From Pogostemon cablin (taxonomy: Eukaryota > Streptophyta > Magnoliopsida > Lamiales > Lamiaceae), in the NCBI GenBank assembly GCA_023678885.1, contig CM042979.1:23116981-23180980 (forward strand): a DNA stretch of 64,000 bases. Direction: 5' to 3'. Numbering within the stretch: position 1 is the first letter of the stretch; each line of letters starts with the position of its first letter. The notes beneath the pieces were generated by a model. It searched no databases and was not told where the DNA came from. It was given only the letters and a program-made list of their open reading frames with translations. Of this stretch, positions 22,229 to 34,339 are shown piece by piece. Position numbers and translations under genes: made by a program.

Positions 22229-23605
22229 TGCTGGCGTTTGATCGCATGGTTAACATAAAACGTTAGGGTTTCATATGTTTCTAACAAGCAGCAGAAGCAA
22301 GTAAATAAGAAACGTATTACCTTTCACTAGGGTATGTTAAAGACGATGAATTCTCGCCACTAGCCTGCGCAGTGTCACCATTTTGGGCATAACTCTCTCA
22401 TCCGATGTCGGATTTGAGTGATCTACATGCCAAACGATCCTCTCTTCCGTGGCTTCCTGTTCTAAAGTCTGTATGATTTTATAAAAATCGTAGAAAGTAG
22501 CAGACAGCAGAAACAAATAACCTTCTAGTCTTCTGCTGTATTCTCAAGTCCAATCTCGACGTCGTGTGGGCGACGATCTTCGAGATCTTCTCAATCTGCT
22601 GTTTCCTCACCCTCCTCATAGTGTTAGACGTGATTAATCTCTTAGATTAGGGTTTTCGGACAGTTGAGATGACTTATATATAGGCTACAGCAGGGACCAG
22701 GAGGAGAAATTAGAGTTGGGCCTCCATTGGGCTTAAGTATGCAAGCTTAGCCCAAAGCTCATACTTAAGTCCAATAATAATAATATATACCCCTAAAATA
22801 TTATTACTGCACTACCGTTCTAATCCCATAATTGCGTTATGGGCTCCTTCTTATTATGAGCCCGTTAGTCTCCCCATGTTTAAAATATTCAATGTCCATT
22901 AATTAATTAAGTTACTGACAACTCCATTAATTAATATCTCATCCAAGAGTAGTACCACTCAACCTTATTATCATGCCAGAATAAATACACCTGCAGGGTT
23001 TACATGATAATCCTTATGAGCTCCTCAAGGGGAAATCATCAACCTATTTCGGATACGGATTTCTTCTACAATCAACAGCACACCATAGATATAGCACTAC
23101 TTCCCAACTCACCAAATTTGTTGATTTAATTATATGTAAATCTCACCTATTGATGAATCAAAGAAATATATACTGCCCTATGTGTCGAGGTTATTGTATA
23201 GGGATTAAGAGCACGAACATCCATAATAACAGAGATCAAGTTCTTTTATAAGTCAGTATAAGTCGAACGATCTCAAGCGATCCTGCTCAATACACACAAA
23301 GTACACTAATGTGATTCTATAGCCAAGACAAACTAATACCAAACCACACTACAACCATCCCGATAGAGAGTCCCCGTCTATCTCGGCTGTGAGCATCTGT
23401 TTATACTTTATAAAGAAACTGATAATATGATCTTCCGCGTGTTGTCGCACAACATATTATCTACAGTATAAAGTAAGTGGACTATTGCATCGTGCATATA
23501 AATAAATTATAAGACGCAATCATTTGATCATATGATTCTCAATTCAAATAAATTGTTTAAACATTGTTCATACAAAAAACTAGGCTTTTAGTATATAATC
23601 CAACA
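22229..23605 (-). repeat. 5' LTR of C1-b
   Basis: A 1377-bp LTR that begins (minus strand) TGTTGGATTATATACTAAAA at 23605. It ends with CCAGCA at 22229, one base away from the family's CCAACA. Confidence 0.9.
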
Positions 23606-23725
23606 TAGTGTGTAGATTAGTGTCTGGATAAGTTTGTTGAAATCATGTTCTGTTTAAAGGCTCTGATGTTCATAACCTTGGTGTAAATGAAATTTTGAGT
23701 CAATTTGATGAGTGGGCAAAGTTTT

Positions 23726-26160
23726 TGGGATGACCAATTAAAAAAATTTATCAAATCCAAGGGAATTTAGGATTCATGGCCTTCAAGTTATAGCCTCGTA
23801 TTAGTTAGGGACGACTGATAAGGGAGGATAGTAAAAACATGAAAGAAACTAATTACAATATTTTTGGAATTTTCAGTGCTAACGAAATTTTCATAATGTA
23901 ATTCAAATGGATAAATCATGTAACACATCTAATAGCATCCCAATTTAAGCTATCATAGAAAGAGTGACCACAAATTCCACCTAAACTCTCTCTCGAGATA
24001 AAGATGATGTGAGCCCTTACAATGACCCCAAAATAGCACAAAAGATCGAGACCAAAGTGAACACCTCCCAACAGGTACTAATTACTCGTACGAGTTCCCT
24101 AAATATGTACTAAATCATAGGTAATATTTCCTTTATAGGTACTATGAATTCACTAAGATTTGGTTCTGCTCACTAGATTAATTGAACTCTCGATCTAACC
24201 TTTATAGTGTCCATTTATGTAGTTATGAGAGGTCCTCTCCAACTCTTCCCACATTAATCCCCATGTAATAAATGAAAAATACTCTCATATGATAATCATG
24301 CAAATCAACTAAGGTGAAAGTAATTACGACGAGACAGGTCGATACGCAATACACAATCATAGTCAAAATTACACATAATACCAAAGGCATAAATCCTAAA
24401 TTATTACAAGATAAACATAACCCATAAATGAAACTAATCAAAACTGGGAACACAATTTCAATAATATAACAAATTAATTCATTATTCAAACATCACTTAA
24501 CCATCCAAAATATAGAAAATAAAATCCAAAATATAGAAAATAAAAAGATAATAAGTAGGATTAGATTTCACCAAATGAAGTTTTTATATCCACCAAGCTC
24601 ATTCTTTCCTTGGTGTCCCCACCTTCTTGAAAAGTAATAAATTCTTAATTTAGAAAAAATATTTAAAACTACAGATCCCTCATCCCGAAAGGGGGAGAAT
24701 CTCAACTATGGAGGTCTTACTTAAAAGCTCTCTCAACTATTGAATCTAAGAATGATTCAATTTAATGGAATTTAATGGGTAGAGAATGGTTTGAGGCTTC
24801 CAAAATGAGAGGTATTTATAGTTGTAGGGTGAGTGAAATCTTGGGAGAATTTCCAATGTGGGATACTTTAGCTCATGGGACATGGATGGAATTTATGGAA
24901 TTTTTAATGAATTTTGGGAGGTGAACCGATTCAGCAAGTGGGTTTAAGGCATGAATCGGATGAAAATTGGCTCAAAGGAGGGTCTGGCCGGATGGTTCAG
25001 GCAATGATCTGAAAACCGGACTGGATTGGCCGGTTCAACCGATTGGACCGGAAATCGGTCCCAAAACCAGTCCAGAAGGGCTAGAAAATCATTTATGGAG
25101 TTGAACCGGGTAGAACCGGGTTGGACTGGGTTGAACCGGTTCAACCGGTTTCAATATTATTTTTAATTTTTTTTACTTTTTTTATTTTTTTAACTTTTAT
25201 AATATTTCACTTTTATTTTTATTTATTTTAAAACATAATATTTATATTATGGATTAAATTATGAATTATAATATTGAATGTGTATATTATAAGCTATATG
25301 AAGTATAAATTATGAACTATAGATATTTTTATTCAATTATATTTTGATTTTAAATTTTATTTTAAAATTTAAAAAATAATTTAGGTGATTATATATTTTT
25401 ATAATTGGTAATTTTATAAAATATAGGTAAAAATATGTAAAATTCAATTTTCCAGTTGAATCGGCCGGTTGAACTGGTCCGACCGGTTGAACCTCGAACC
25501 GTTGTCTCTTCTGGTTTGTTCTCTGGTCCAATTTTCTAATCACTGGGTTCAGGCACCGATTCAAGAACCGGCTATAGCTAAGGTCGGGGGTTCGAAACTT
25601 GCTCAACCCTTCTTTTAATTTTTGACGCCAGCAGATTGAATTAAGGAAATTTTGGGCGCAATTTGATAAGCTATTGTGAACGTGGCCCAGCGGCTTATGT
25701 GCTCCTCAAGGAGGTTGAGGTCTTGGGTTCAAATCCCATCCTCTGCAGATCAATTTTCTCTTTTTTAACTAAAGGCTCAATGGCCCATTCTAGCGCCCAG
25801 GCCAGCCTAATTCCAGCTCTAATGCACGGCCCCATCCAGCGACGATCCAAGTGAATTAAAGGCCCATCAAGCACAGCTTGCTCTATCTCTTCTCTGAATC
25901 GACAACACTTTGACAAGTGTTATCTTAACTCCATTGTCTATCCTCCTCCATTATTTTTTTCACATCTTCATCCCGTTTTCAATTCCATTTCCTCCGTCAT
26001 TCTTTTAAGCACAAAAACACCCTTTTTCTGCAAAAATAAATAAAAATACATTTCTCCAAATAATCAAGCAATTAATAGCATTTTCATTAAAGTTATGCTT
26101 AATTATTGAACTAAAGCCACAAAAATTCACTTAAAATCTAGGCAAATTTCACACCGATCA
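23726..26160 (-). mobile_element. Athila-like LTR G, minus strand, solo
   Basis: Read on the minus strand it starts at 26160 with TGATCGGTGTGAAATTTGCC followed by the family 'ctagatttta' block. It ends near 23726 with a sequence matching the family U5 ('ccttgg', 'tttgataa', 'aattggtca'). The middle holds words such as 'gagagagtttaggtgg' that match the U5 of LTR A. Upstream of a TATA-like ctataaata (about 24817-24825) is a cluster of CCGGTTCAA/GAACCGG words (24905-25160 and 25440-25600). Flanking 5-mers gtttt and acttt match only partly, so the exact ends are uncertain. At about 2.4 kb it is longer than the other LTRs. Confidence 0.6.
25676..25765 (+). repeat. tRNA-derived, SINE-like sequence
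   Basis: A pol III box A-like tggcccagcgg (about 25684) and a box B-like ggttcaaatcc (about 25728) are spaced as in tRNA genes, and a T-run (ttttctcttttttaa) follows. The bases that would form the acceptor stem do not pair, so it is not a working tRNA gene. A tRNA-derived SINE head is the likeliest explanation. Confidence 0.45.
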
Positions 26161-26583
26161 ACTTTCTAATGGCATATTAGATTCAATGTAGTCGGAAAGT
26201 GAAGGTGAATCAGATATTTCAGTAATTGCTAGAATAGATAAAGGAATGACAAACAGTTTAAAGAGTGACATTTCGCAATACAAAAATCCAAGTGCATGTT
26301 GAATGGGAGAGGGGGCGGCATAACATCCAATGACGAAGGAAGTAAATTCTACTTTTTTAGAATCGAAGACTTCTTCTATTCAACCACCGTTTGATCATAA
26401 TAGGGGTGGGCCCAAGGTGAGATAATATCTTTATTAGATTTTCTGTGCAAGGAGTTACAATTGGATAGTGTGGATCAACATAATTGGCCCATTTTAGAAG
26501 CAACCAGAGAGAATGGGCCAACTTTGAAATTCAATAATGAACTAAATTTAGTTGGTCATTTTCACCTTAATTTGCCTAGGAAT

Positions 26584-27268
26584 AAGGATGTAATCGAATC
26601 GAGTTGAGACAAACACTACTAGACTTGAGTATCGTTTGTTAAGGAATTGTCGAATTCGAGCCCAAGCACGAACTCATAAAAAAATATATCTAACTCAAGC
26701 TCGAACTCATAAAAAAATATTAAACTCGAGCTAGAACTCAAACTGTTTGTTAAGCCTCGCGAATGTGTTCACGAACACATAAAGTAACTTGTTCATGAAC
26801 ATTTTTCATGAACATTTTAATATTTTTGTTCTTAGATATTAAAAGAACATTTTGTTTATAAATATCTAATGTTATTCATAATATTAAATAAATAAACTAA
26901 CAAAATATAATAATAAACATTAAAAATATTTTAATATTTAAATAATCACTTAAGTTATTATCATATTTGTGTGGTTTAATATAAAATATTTAATTATTTA
27001 ATATAAATAAATAAATAATAATATATAATACCAAAAAATAATTCTAAAATTTATGAACACATTTACGAGCCATTAACGATACCATTAACGAATATGTTCG
27101 CGAGCTTTTGAGTCGAACACCTTAGAATTGAGTTTGGTTTGATAGACTATTCGAACTCAAAATTCAAGCTTGATTTGACTCGTTAATGTTAATGAACGAG
27201 TTCGAACAAACATTTTATCAATTCGAGACTCGAATAGTTCACGAATGGTTTAGTTCGCTTACATCCTT
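26584..27268. mobile_element. AT-rich element with 15-bp terminal inverted repeats
   Basis: The left end AAGGATGTAATCGAA and the reverse complement of the right end AAGGATGTAAGCGAA agree at 14 of 15 positions. The inside is AT-rich and rich in 'ctcgaa'/'ttcgag' words near both ends, as in a foldback or MITE-type DNA element. No coding sequence is present. I could not define a clear target duplication. Confidence 0.5.
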
Positions 27269-27493
27269 GAGGATATAGATGAAGAATTCAATGCTTCTCT
27301 TAATGCACATTTAGTCAATCCAATTACTTTAGTTGATTATCTTATGAGTAAAGACAGCTCTGCACATCATACAATCTTTTCCCCAAAATTTTCAAATCTG
27401 ACCGATTCAATCAACATCCATGAGATAGGTAGGTTGATGAAAAGAGATGGTGGTAGGAAAAAAAATTGGCTGGAAACATAGGCTGCTTGAAGC

Positions 27494-28735
27494 TGTTGGA
27501 TTGTATACTAAAAGCCTAGCTTTAGTATGAACAATGTTTTAACAATATTTGAAAAGAGAATTATTGACCAAATGATTGCATCTTATAATTTGTTTATACA
27601 TCAATGCAATAATCCATTTAGTTTATATTGTGGATAATATGGTGTGTGGCGTCGTACGGAAGATCATATTATCAATTCCTTATAAAGTATAAACAAGTAC
27701 TCACAATCGAGATAAACGGGGACAATCTATTAGGATGGTTGTAGTGTGATTTGGTATTAGTTTGTCTTGACTATAAAATTACACTAGTGCACTTTGTGTG
27801 TATTGAGCAGGATCACATGAGATTATTCAATTTATACTGACTATATAAGAGAACTAGACCTCAGTTATTATGGATATTTGAACTCTTAATCCCTATATAA
27901 TAAACTCGACATGTAATTCAAAATTTATTTCTTTGATTCACCAATAGGTGAGATTTAATTATTAAATCAATAACCTAGGTGAGTTGGGAGATGATACTGT
28001 CTCTATGGCATGTTGTTGATTGTAGAAGGAATCCTTGTCCAAATAATTTAGGTTGATGATGTCTCCTTGAGGAGCTCATAAGCATTATCATGTAAACCCT
28101 GTAGATGGATTTGTTCCGGCATGATAATAAGGTTAAGTGGTACTACTCTTGAATAAGAGATTAATTATTGAGTTGTTAGTAACTCATTTAATTAGTGGAC
28201 ATTGTATATCTTAAACACGAGGAGATTAACGGGCTCACAATAAGAAGGGGCCTATAACGTAACTTGGGAATAGGGTGGTAGTGCAATAATAATTCTTTAG
28301 TGAACTGAATTATTATTATTAGGCTTAAGTATAAGTTTTGAGCTAAACTTGAATGCTTAAGTCCAATTGGAAGCCCAACTCTAATTTCTCCTCATAGTCC
28401 CTGTTGTAGCCTATAAATAAGTCATCTCAGCAGTCTTAGATTCTGATTTACACGCCTGTTTCATATTTTACGTGAGAAATTAGATTTCTCACCAAAAAAG
28501 AAAAACATGAGAAAGTCAGAGAGACTGCGGTTTGAGATCTCCTGGAGGATCATCCCCCACACGACGTCTAGACGAGGTATATGAATACAACAGAAGATTG
28601 AGAGGTTATTTCTGCAACTATTAAGACTTCTCCGCCAATCTTCAGTGAAAGGTAATACTTTCTTTTTATTTCACTGCGTTAGATTTGCATGGAACCCGAA
28701 CTGACTACATAGACCATAAGATCTGATCACCATCA
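27494..28735 (+). mobile_element. solo LTR of Copia family C1 (C1-c)
   Basis: It starts TGTTGGATTGTATACTAAAA and ends CATCA. The flanking 5-mers are gaagc (27489-27493) and gaacc (28736-28740), four of five identical. It lies inside the LINE. No primer site or internal sequence follows, so it is a solo LTR left by LTR-LTR recombination. It is more diverged than the C1-a and C1-d LTRs. Confidence 0.8.
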
Positions 28736-28740
28736 GAACC

Positions 28741-30120
28741 TACTTGAGAAGGAGAAATTTTAAAATTTTGTGGAAGACATCAGGTCAAGAGAAGATGTCT
28801 TGGAGGCTGAGAAAAATTTACATAATCGTCACAAGAAAAGTAACTCTAAAGAAATTATAAGAGTTGAAGCCATTCAAACTATTGAATTAGGAAAAAAAGT
28901 GGGTCTTATGATATGTGGAAATAAGGAAGCATTGAAATCCAGATTAGTAGAAATGGAAGGTTCTGATCATGAAAATTCATTTGAGGTATTGGAGAAATTT
29001 CACGTTAATTATCAATGAAGTTATCTATTTTAATATCATAGGTATGGGAAGCAGGGTGAAGAAGAAAGAATTGAAGGATTTGATATCTAAATATAATTTT
29101 GATGTATGTTGCGTTCATGAGACAAAGATGGAAGATGAATGAGAACATTTTGTACAAATCTATGGTGTGATAGAAATTTTGGGTGAGCTACTTGTAATTC
29201 TGAAGGAAGGTCTGGAGGAATTCTTACTATATCAGACTCTAGAAAATTTATTTGTTCAAATTCTTGGCACATGAGAGGTGGAGTTGTGATCAATGGATAT
29301 ATATATTTGGTGGCAGAAAGAATAGAATGTTGCATCATTAATTTTTATGTACATTGTCTACTCAGAGAGAGAGAGAGAGAATTGAATTGTTGGACAGACT
29401 CCAGATGGTAATTAAGAAAAATAAAGACATTTATGTATGTGTACCGGGTGACTTCAACTCAATTTGAGCTTCTCATAAAAGAGTTGGTAGAGAGGAAAAT
29501 CCAAGCTTAAGGAACTAAAGATGCTTCAATGAATTTATTGCCAATGCAAATATGTTTGAACTGCCTCTTCATGGTAGAAAGTTCACGTGGTATAAGATGG
29601 ATAGTTTGTGTAAAAGTAAGCTGTATAGAGTGCTTGTTAATAAAGTATGGCTGGCGAAATGACCTACTTCTATTGTTATTATGCAGAACAATTTCAAATC
29701 ATTGCCCGCTGATCTTGGAAAATAAAGTTGTTAATTGGGATCCTAAACCTTTTCAATTCATTAATACTTAGCTTTCACAGCCTGATTTCAAAAGTTTCAA
29801 GTTTAAAAAGTGGATGGAATATGATGTGAAAGAGTGAGGAGGACATATTCTCAAGGAGAAACTCAAGAAACTAAAGGCTAATTTGAATGAATAGAATATA
29901 ACAGTATTTGGCTCAATTGAGAAAAAATATTGAAAAGTTTAAAGATGATATCCTAGAGGTAGATTATTGTGGATGATATTTTTGGAGTGGAAGAAGTATA
30001 TTTAAATAAAAAGAATACTTTGCAGGTAGAGTTGCTCAGAAATCTTAGCCTTCGAAACTCTATGTATCTCAAAAGGCGAAAATGCAATGGATCAAAGAAG
30101 GTGATGTAAAAAAAGATATT
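28741..30120 (+). pseudogene. LINE ORF2, endonuclease part
   Basis: The apurinic-type endonuclease of L1 elements can be followed across stops and shifts: KELKDLISKYNFDVCCVHETK (about 29065-29130), a SWHMRGGVVINGY-like stretch (about 29264), GDFNS (about 29447), and GRKFTWYKMDSLCKS (about 29573). A frame-shifted SNHCPLILENK, the SDHCP-type catalytic His motif, is at about 29697. In an intact element this enzyme nicks the target site to prime reverse transcription. It is interrupted at 30121 by solo LTR D. Confidence 0.8.
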
Positions 30121-30369
30121 TGATGAGTGTGTAAATTCACAAGTTTGGCGCTATGTTTTGTGCTAGTTTTGGAGAGTTTTGATGTGGAAATAGGTGGAAA
30201 ACCTATATATATTGTGAATTAGCATGAATCAGGTATTAGTGGAGCTATTTAAGTGTTTTCTTAACAAAAATGGAGTGAAAGAGCCAAAATCGAAGAGACG
30301 GAGTCGAAGCCATGCGAACCGCCCAAGAATTAGGTGGGTTCGACCTGTTGGAGAAGGGTTCGTCCTCTC

Positions 30370-31756
30370 TGTTGGATTGTATACTAAAAGTCTAGCTTTT
30401 TGTATGAACAATATTATAACAATTAATTTGAAATGAGAATCATATGATCAAATGATTGCATCTTATAATTTATTTATATGTTCGATGCAATAGTCCACTT
30501 ACTTTATATTGTAGATAATATGTTGTGCGACAACACGCGGAAGATCATATTATCGGTTTCCTTATAAAGTATAAACAGATGCTTACAACTGAGATAGACG
30601 GGGACTCTCTATCGGGATGGTTGTAGTGTGGTTTGGTATTAGCTTGTCTTGGCTATAGAATCACATTAGTGCACTTGTGTGTATTGAGCAGGACCGCTTG
30701 AGATCGTTCGACTTATACTGACTTATAGGAGAACTTGATATCAGTTATTATGGAAGTTCGTGCTCTTAATCCCTATACAATAACCTCGACACGTAGGGCA
30801 GTATGTATTTCTTTGATTCATCAATGGGTGAGATTTACATGTAATTAAATCAACAAACTCGATGAGTTGGGAAGTAGTGCTGTCTCTATGGTGTGCTGTT
30901 GATTGTAGAAGGAATCCGTGTCCGTCATAGGTTGATGATGTCCCCTTGAGGAGCTCATAAGGATTATCATGTAAACCCTGCAGATGGAATTTATTCCGGC
31001 ATGATAATGAGGTTGAGTGGTACTACTCTTGGATGAGATATTAATTAATTGAGTTGTCAGTAACTTAAATTAATTAATGGACATTGTATATCTTAAACAT
31101 GGGGAGACTAACGGGCTCATAATAAGAAGGAGCCCAAAACGTAATTTTGGGATTGGTACGGTAGTGCAGTAATAATATTTTAGTGGAATATATTATTATT
31201 ATTGGACTTAAGTATAAGCTTTGGGCTAAGCTTGGATACTTAAGCCCAATGGAGGCCCAACCCAATTTCTCCTCCTGGTCCCTGCTGTAGCCCATGCATA
31301 TAAGTCACCTCAGTTTGTTCTAAACCTAACTCTGCACCTAACATACGAGAGAGAGAGTGAACAGCAGATTGAGTAGGTCTCGTAGATCGTCGCCCACACG
31401 ACGTCGAGATCGGACTTGGGACATACAGCAGAAGACCGGAAGGTCGTTTGCTGCTGCAGTTCATCATGTTCCAAAATTCATATAAAATCGTATAGTTCTT
31501 CGATTTTGATGTATTATATACTGATGGAAAGCCGTCGAAGAGGGGATCGTCTGAGCACAAAGATCACTTAATTCCGACATCAGAAGAGGAACTTATGGCT
31601 ATTCTCATGGGACTGCGCAGACTGTCAGCGAGAATTCAACCTCTACATCAACCCTTGGTGAAAGGTAATGCGTTTCATGTTTACTTGCTTCCGCTGCTTG
31701 TTAGAAATACATGGAACCCTAATGGGTCACGTTAACCAAACGATCGAGTGCCAACA
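30370..31756 (+). repeat. 5' LTR of C1-d
   Basis: A 1387-bp LTR ending CCAACA at 31756, with a TATA-like catataag near 31298 in the position of tatataag in the sister LTRs. Confidence 0.95.
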
Positions 31757-31758
31757 AT

Positions 31759-31770
31759 TGGTATCAGAGC
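31759..31770 (+). other. primer binding site of C1-d
   Basis: TGGTATCAGAGC, complementary to initiator Met-tRNA, two bases after the LTR end. Confidence 0.9.
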
Positions 31771-32071
31771 TTCGGTTTCGTGGTGAAGCGTGACACGTTA
31801 GGCTAGGGTTTATGTGATTAATTTTTCGGAATTAGGATCACATGTTTAGGGTTTTGGTTTTATTGCGCAAACCATGAATATCCCTATGTGATATATACCC
31901 TGTATCATATCTATTCGTCCATGGTTGTGTGTGAGAGGATTCGACGAAAACTGTTCGTCAATTTCACATGCAAGGAAGAAAAAGAGGGCAAAAATTGAAT
32001 CACGTTTTTGAGAGAAAATCCAGCGCAGTGATATTGCAGAGGCAATAACCGGAGTTTCAACGGTCGGATTG

Positions 32072-32490
32072 AGCTGTAATTTGGTCATTACGTTCAGACC
32101 TTATGGATGTACATTTTGAACTGTGGAGATCGAATTTGGAGCTTTTTCTTGCTGGGATTACGCTAAAAACAGAAGCAGATATTTCGGCGATTCTGTTTTG
32201 CGCAGTTGGGGGAAAAGAGCCGTTTCTATCAAACTATCCGTTGGATCGGGCTGTAATTTGGTCAGAACGTTCATACCTTGTGTATGTAAATTTTGAACGG
32301 TGAAGATCGAATTTGGAGCTTGTTCTTGCTGGGATTACGCTGAAAACAGAAGCAGATCTTTGGGCGATTCTGTTTTGCGCAGTCGAGGGAAAAGAGCCGT
32401 TTCTCACAAAATAACCGTTGGATCGACTTGTAATTTGGACAGCATGTTCAGGACTTACAGTAATAGATTCTGGACAGTGAAGATTGGATT
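32072..32490 (+). repeat. 179-bp tandem repeat, about 2.3 units
   Basis: Units start at 'ctgtaatttggtcattacg' (32072), 'ctgtaatttggtcagaacg' (32251) and a third partial copy 'ttgtaatttggacag' (about 32430). Shared inner words include 'gctgggattacgct' and 'gattctgttttgcgcag'. Confidence 0.85.
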
Positions 32491-32943
32491 CTGAGAGTTT
32501 TGCAGTTTCGAACTACGAACGACAGTTGGTGTAGTTTGGTGTTGCGCGTTGGGCTGAACTTGGTTTCATGCAAGTAGGCCCTTGGACGAGCGACAGTCCG
32601 GGCGAGGGGCGCTCGTCAAGGCACTTGGAGCGCTCCCTGACATGATTGGCGGTGGGATATGACGATGGACGTCTTGGGGCACAAGCAATCCTGCTTGTTG
32701 CGTAAGGCATCGATTCCACAGTAGGAGTGTCGGACAAGACATTAAAATTTAGAGGCGTTTTTATTCCTAATATATATAACTGTCATAATTGATTTAATTG
32801 TCTATTATTGTTATATATATATGGATGCCTGATCTCTATGATTTATTGTCTTATATAGAAGCATGCTAGATTGCGTATTATATTTGGTATATTATATGCA
32901 TGTATTGCTAGAGTGTTGGATAAGACATCCAATTTTAGGAAAA

Positions 32944-33192
32944 CTAATTCCTAATATATAACTGCCATAATAGATTGTATATTATTGTTATATATGGATG
33001 TCAAATTAATTCCTAATATATGACTGCTATAATTGATTTAATAATCTATTATTGTCATATATGGATGTCGAATTAATTCCTAATATATAACTGCTATAAT
33101 TAATTGTCTATTATTGTTATATATGGATGTTGAATTAATTCCTAATATATAACTGACATAATTGATTTAATTATCTATTATTGTTGTATATG
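32944..33192 (+). repeat. 62-67-bp minisatellite, about four units
   Basis: The word attcctaatatat recurs at 32947, 33009, 33076 and 33138. Each unit holds 'aactg..ataatt' and 'attattgttatatatgg', which also occur once at the leader boundary (33451-33510). The minisatellite therefore seems to have grown from that boundary. Confidence 0.85.
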
Positions 33193-33194
33193 GT

Positions 33195-33400
33195 TGCTCG
33201 TCGATATCGATGATTTCGATAATCTAGACGATATCGACGATCGATATCGATAGTTTTGGAATGTTGATAATCTTGATATTTTTCGAATATTTGATAATCT
33301 AATCGATATCGATGATTTTCATAATCTGGACGACATCGACGGTCGATATCGATGGTTTCGAAAATTGGACAATCTGGAAATTTTAAAATTTTGATAGTGT
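33195..33400. repeat. cluster of atcgatatcga palindromes
   Basis: Two short blocks (33200-33255 and 33300-33360) repeat 'cgatatcgat' with 'ataatctagacg' or 'ataatctggacg' between, forming perfect and near-perfect small palindromes. Nothing similar is in C1-a or C1-b. Confidence 0.75.
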
Positions 33401-33669
33401 GGAAGTCTTTGCTGATATTCGTGCCTGATGGCGAACAATCGAATTCGCTGATATATAACTGTTAATGATTGATTTAATTATTAATTATTGTTATATATGT
33501 ATGCATGACTCTCTGGGATTTACTGCCTCATGTGCCGTGATAGGAGCATGCTAGAATTGCGTATTTTATTTTATGAATATTATATGCATGTAAAAACCCT
33601 CAGTTTTAAATAACTAAGTGGGAGAGGGGATTGGTAATTAATTTCCGCTGCCTCCATTATTGGTTTGTT

Positions 33670-34131
33670 AGCAATGTGGATAAACTTGCGCGTCGGCATT
33701 AGAGCCTTCCTCCCCATCGGATGAGTTTATTCATGGATATTGCTGGAACAGGCTTCTTTAAAATTATGTTTGTAATGTGATGCACATGAACTTGCGCGTT
33801 GGCTTAGACCTTCCTCCCTATCGGATGAGTTCATGTGCGGATCACTGTACAGACTTATAATTGATGACTGTAGGAAGTTATCCGAGCGCGTGTGTACTTC
33901 TCCATCTGTAAGGCACATAAGCTTGGGCCGCGGACTTGGGGTCAAATAATGGTATACACTTAGATGTGAATAATAAGTATCCTCCCCATCGGAGTCACTG
34001 CTTTTATTTGCATGGCTAAAGAGGAACCGACTATTAATTATTTTGTCATGAGGTTAGGTTGACAAATGAAATTAATGGGTAAAACCTTCTCTTGTAAATG
34101 TTCGGGTTTGTAAACGTCCACACTATCGTGG
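33670..34131 (+). other. array of five leader hairpins in C1-d
   Basis: Hairpin 1 (33670-33744) pairs AGCAAT with ATTGCT, then GTGGATAAACT with AGTTTATTCAT. Hairpin 2 (33777-33845) pairs GTGAT with ATCAC and GCACATGAACT with AGTTCATGTGC (a perfect 11-bp stem). A weaker hairpin 3 is at about 33890-33915. Hairpin 4 (about 33964-34014) pairs ATGTGAATAA with TTATTTGCAT. Hairpin 5 (34118-34131) pairs CCAC with GTGG. Loop motifs are CTCCCCATCGGA, CTCCCTATCGGA, TCTCCATCTG, CTCCCCATCGGA and ACTATC. Confidence 0.7.
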
Positions 34132-34339
34132 CTTGCAGACTCACGGTGCTTGAGATGTCGGTGAATTTTAATTTTATATTATTTTGAGGGAATCAATATA
34201 AAAGGATAAAATTCGAAGATTTGATCGGTGTATTTATTTATGATTCTCTGTAATTTCAAATAGTTTTATCTCGCTTATTGTTGACTAAAAGAAATTATAT
34301 TTACTAGTCCAAAATTAGATGATTAGAAAAGAATCTTGG

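Larger units (their letters stand above)
17305..23605 (-). mobile_element. Copia C1-b, minus strand, 3' end missing
   Basis: Read on the minus strand this is a C1 element with its 5' LTR (23605 down to 22229), primer site, leader, hairpin array and pol remnant. It breaks off at 17305 inside the RNase H region, exactly where LTR B ends. The 3' LTR is absent, so no target duplication can be checked. The leader hairpins and pol order are the same as in C1-a. The copy is older than C1-a and C1-d by its degree of divergence. Confidence 0.9.
31800..33450 (+). other. variable leader segment of C1-d
   Basis: This occupies the same slot as the variable leaders of C1-a and C1-b but has different content: a 179-bp tandem repeat (32072-32490), a short GC-rich stretch (32550-32720), a partial copy of the leader's own 3' boundary (about 32762-32905), a 62-67-bp minisatellite (32944-33192) and a cluster of atcgatatcga words (33195-33400). 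It rejoins the family consensus at 'gaattcgctgatatataac' (about 33448). I find no supported coding sequence. Confidence 0.65.

Noticed and set aside
20622..22258. Many short frames on both strands in the C1-b leader
   Set aside because: Same reasoning as for C1-a: a GC-rich leader with low stop density and no recognisable or conserved protein.
25680..25752. A tRNA gene
   Set aside because: Box A and B are present but the acceptor stem does not pair, so I call it only SINE-like.
31240..31560. Minus-strand frame of 106 codons, repeated at 37807-38127
   Set aside because: It is present twice only because it lies in the two LTRs of C1-d; it is antisense to the promoter region and resembles no protein.
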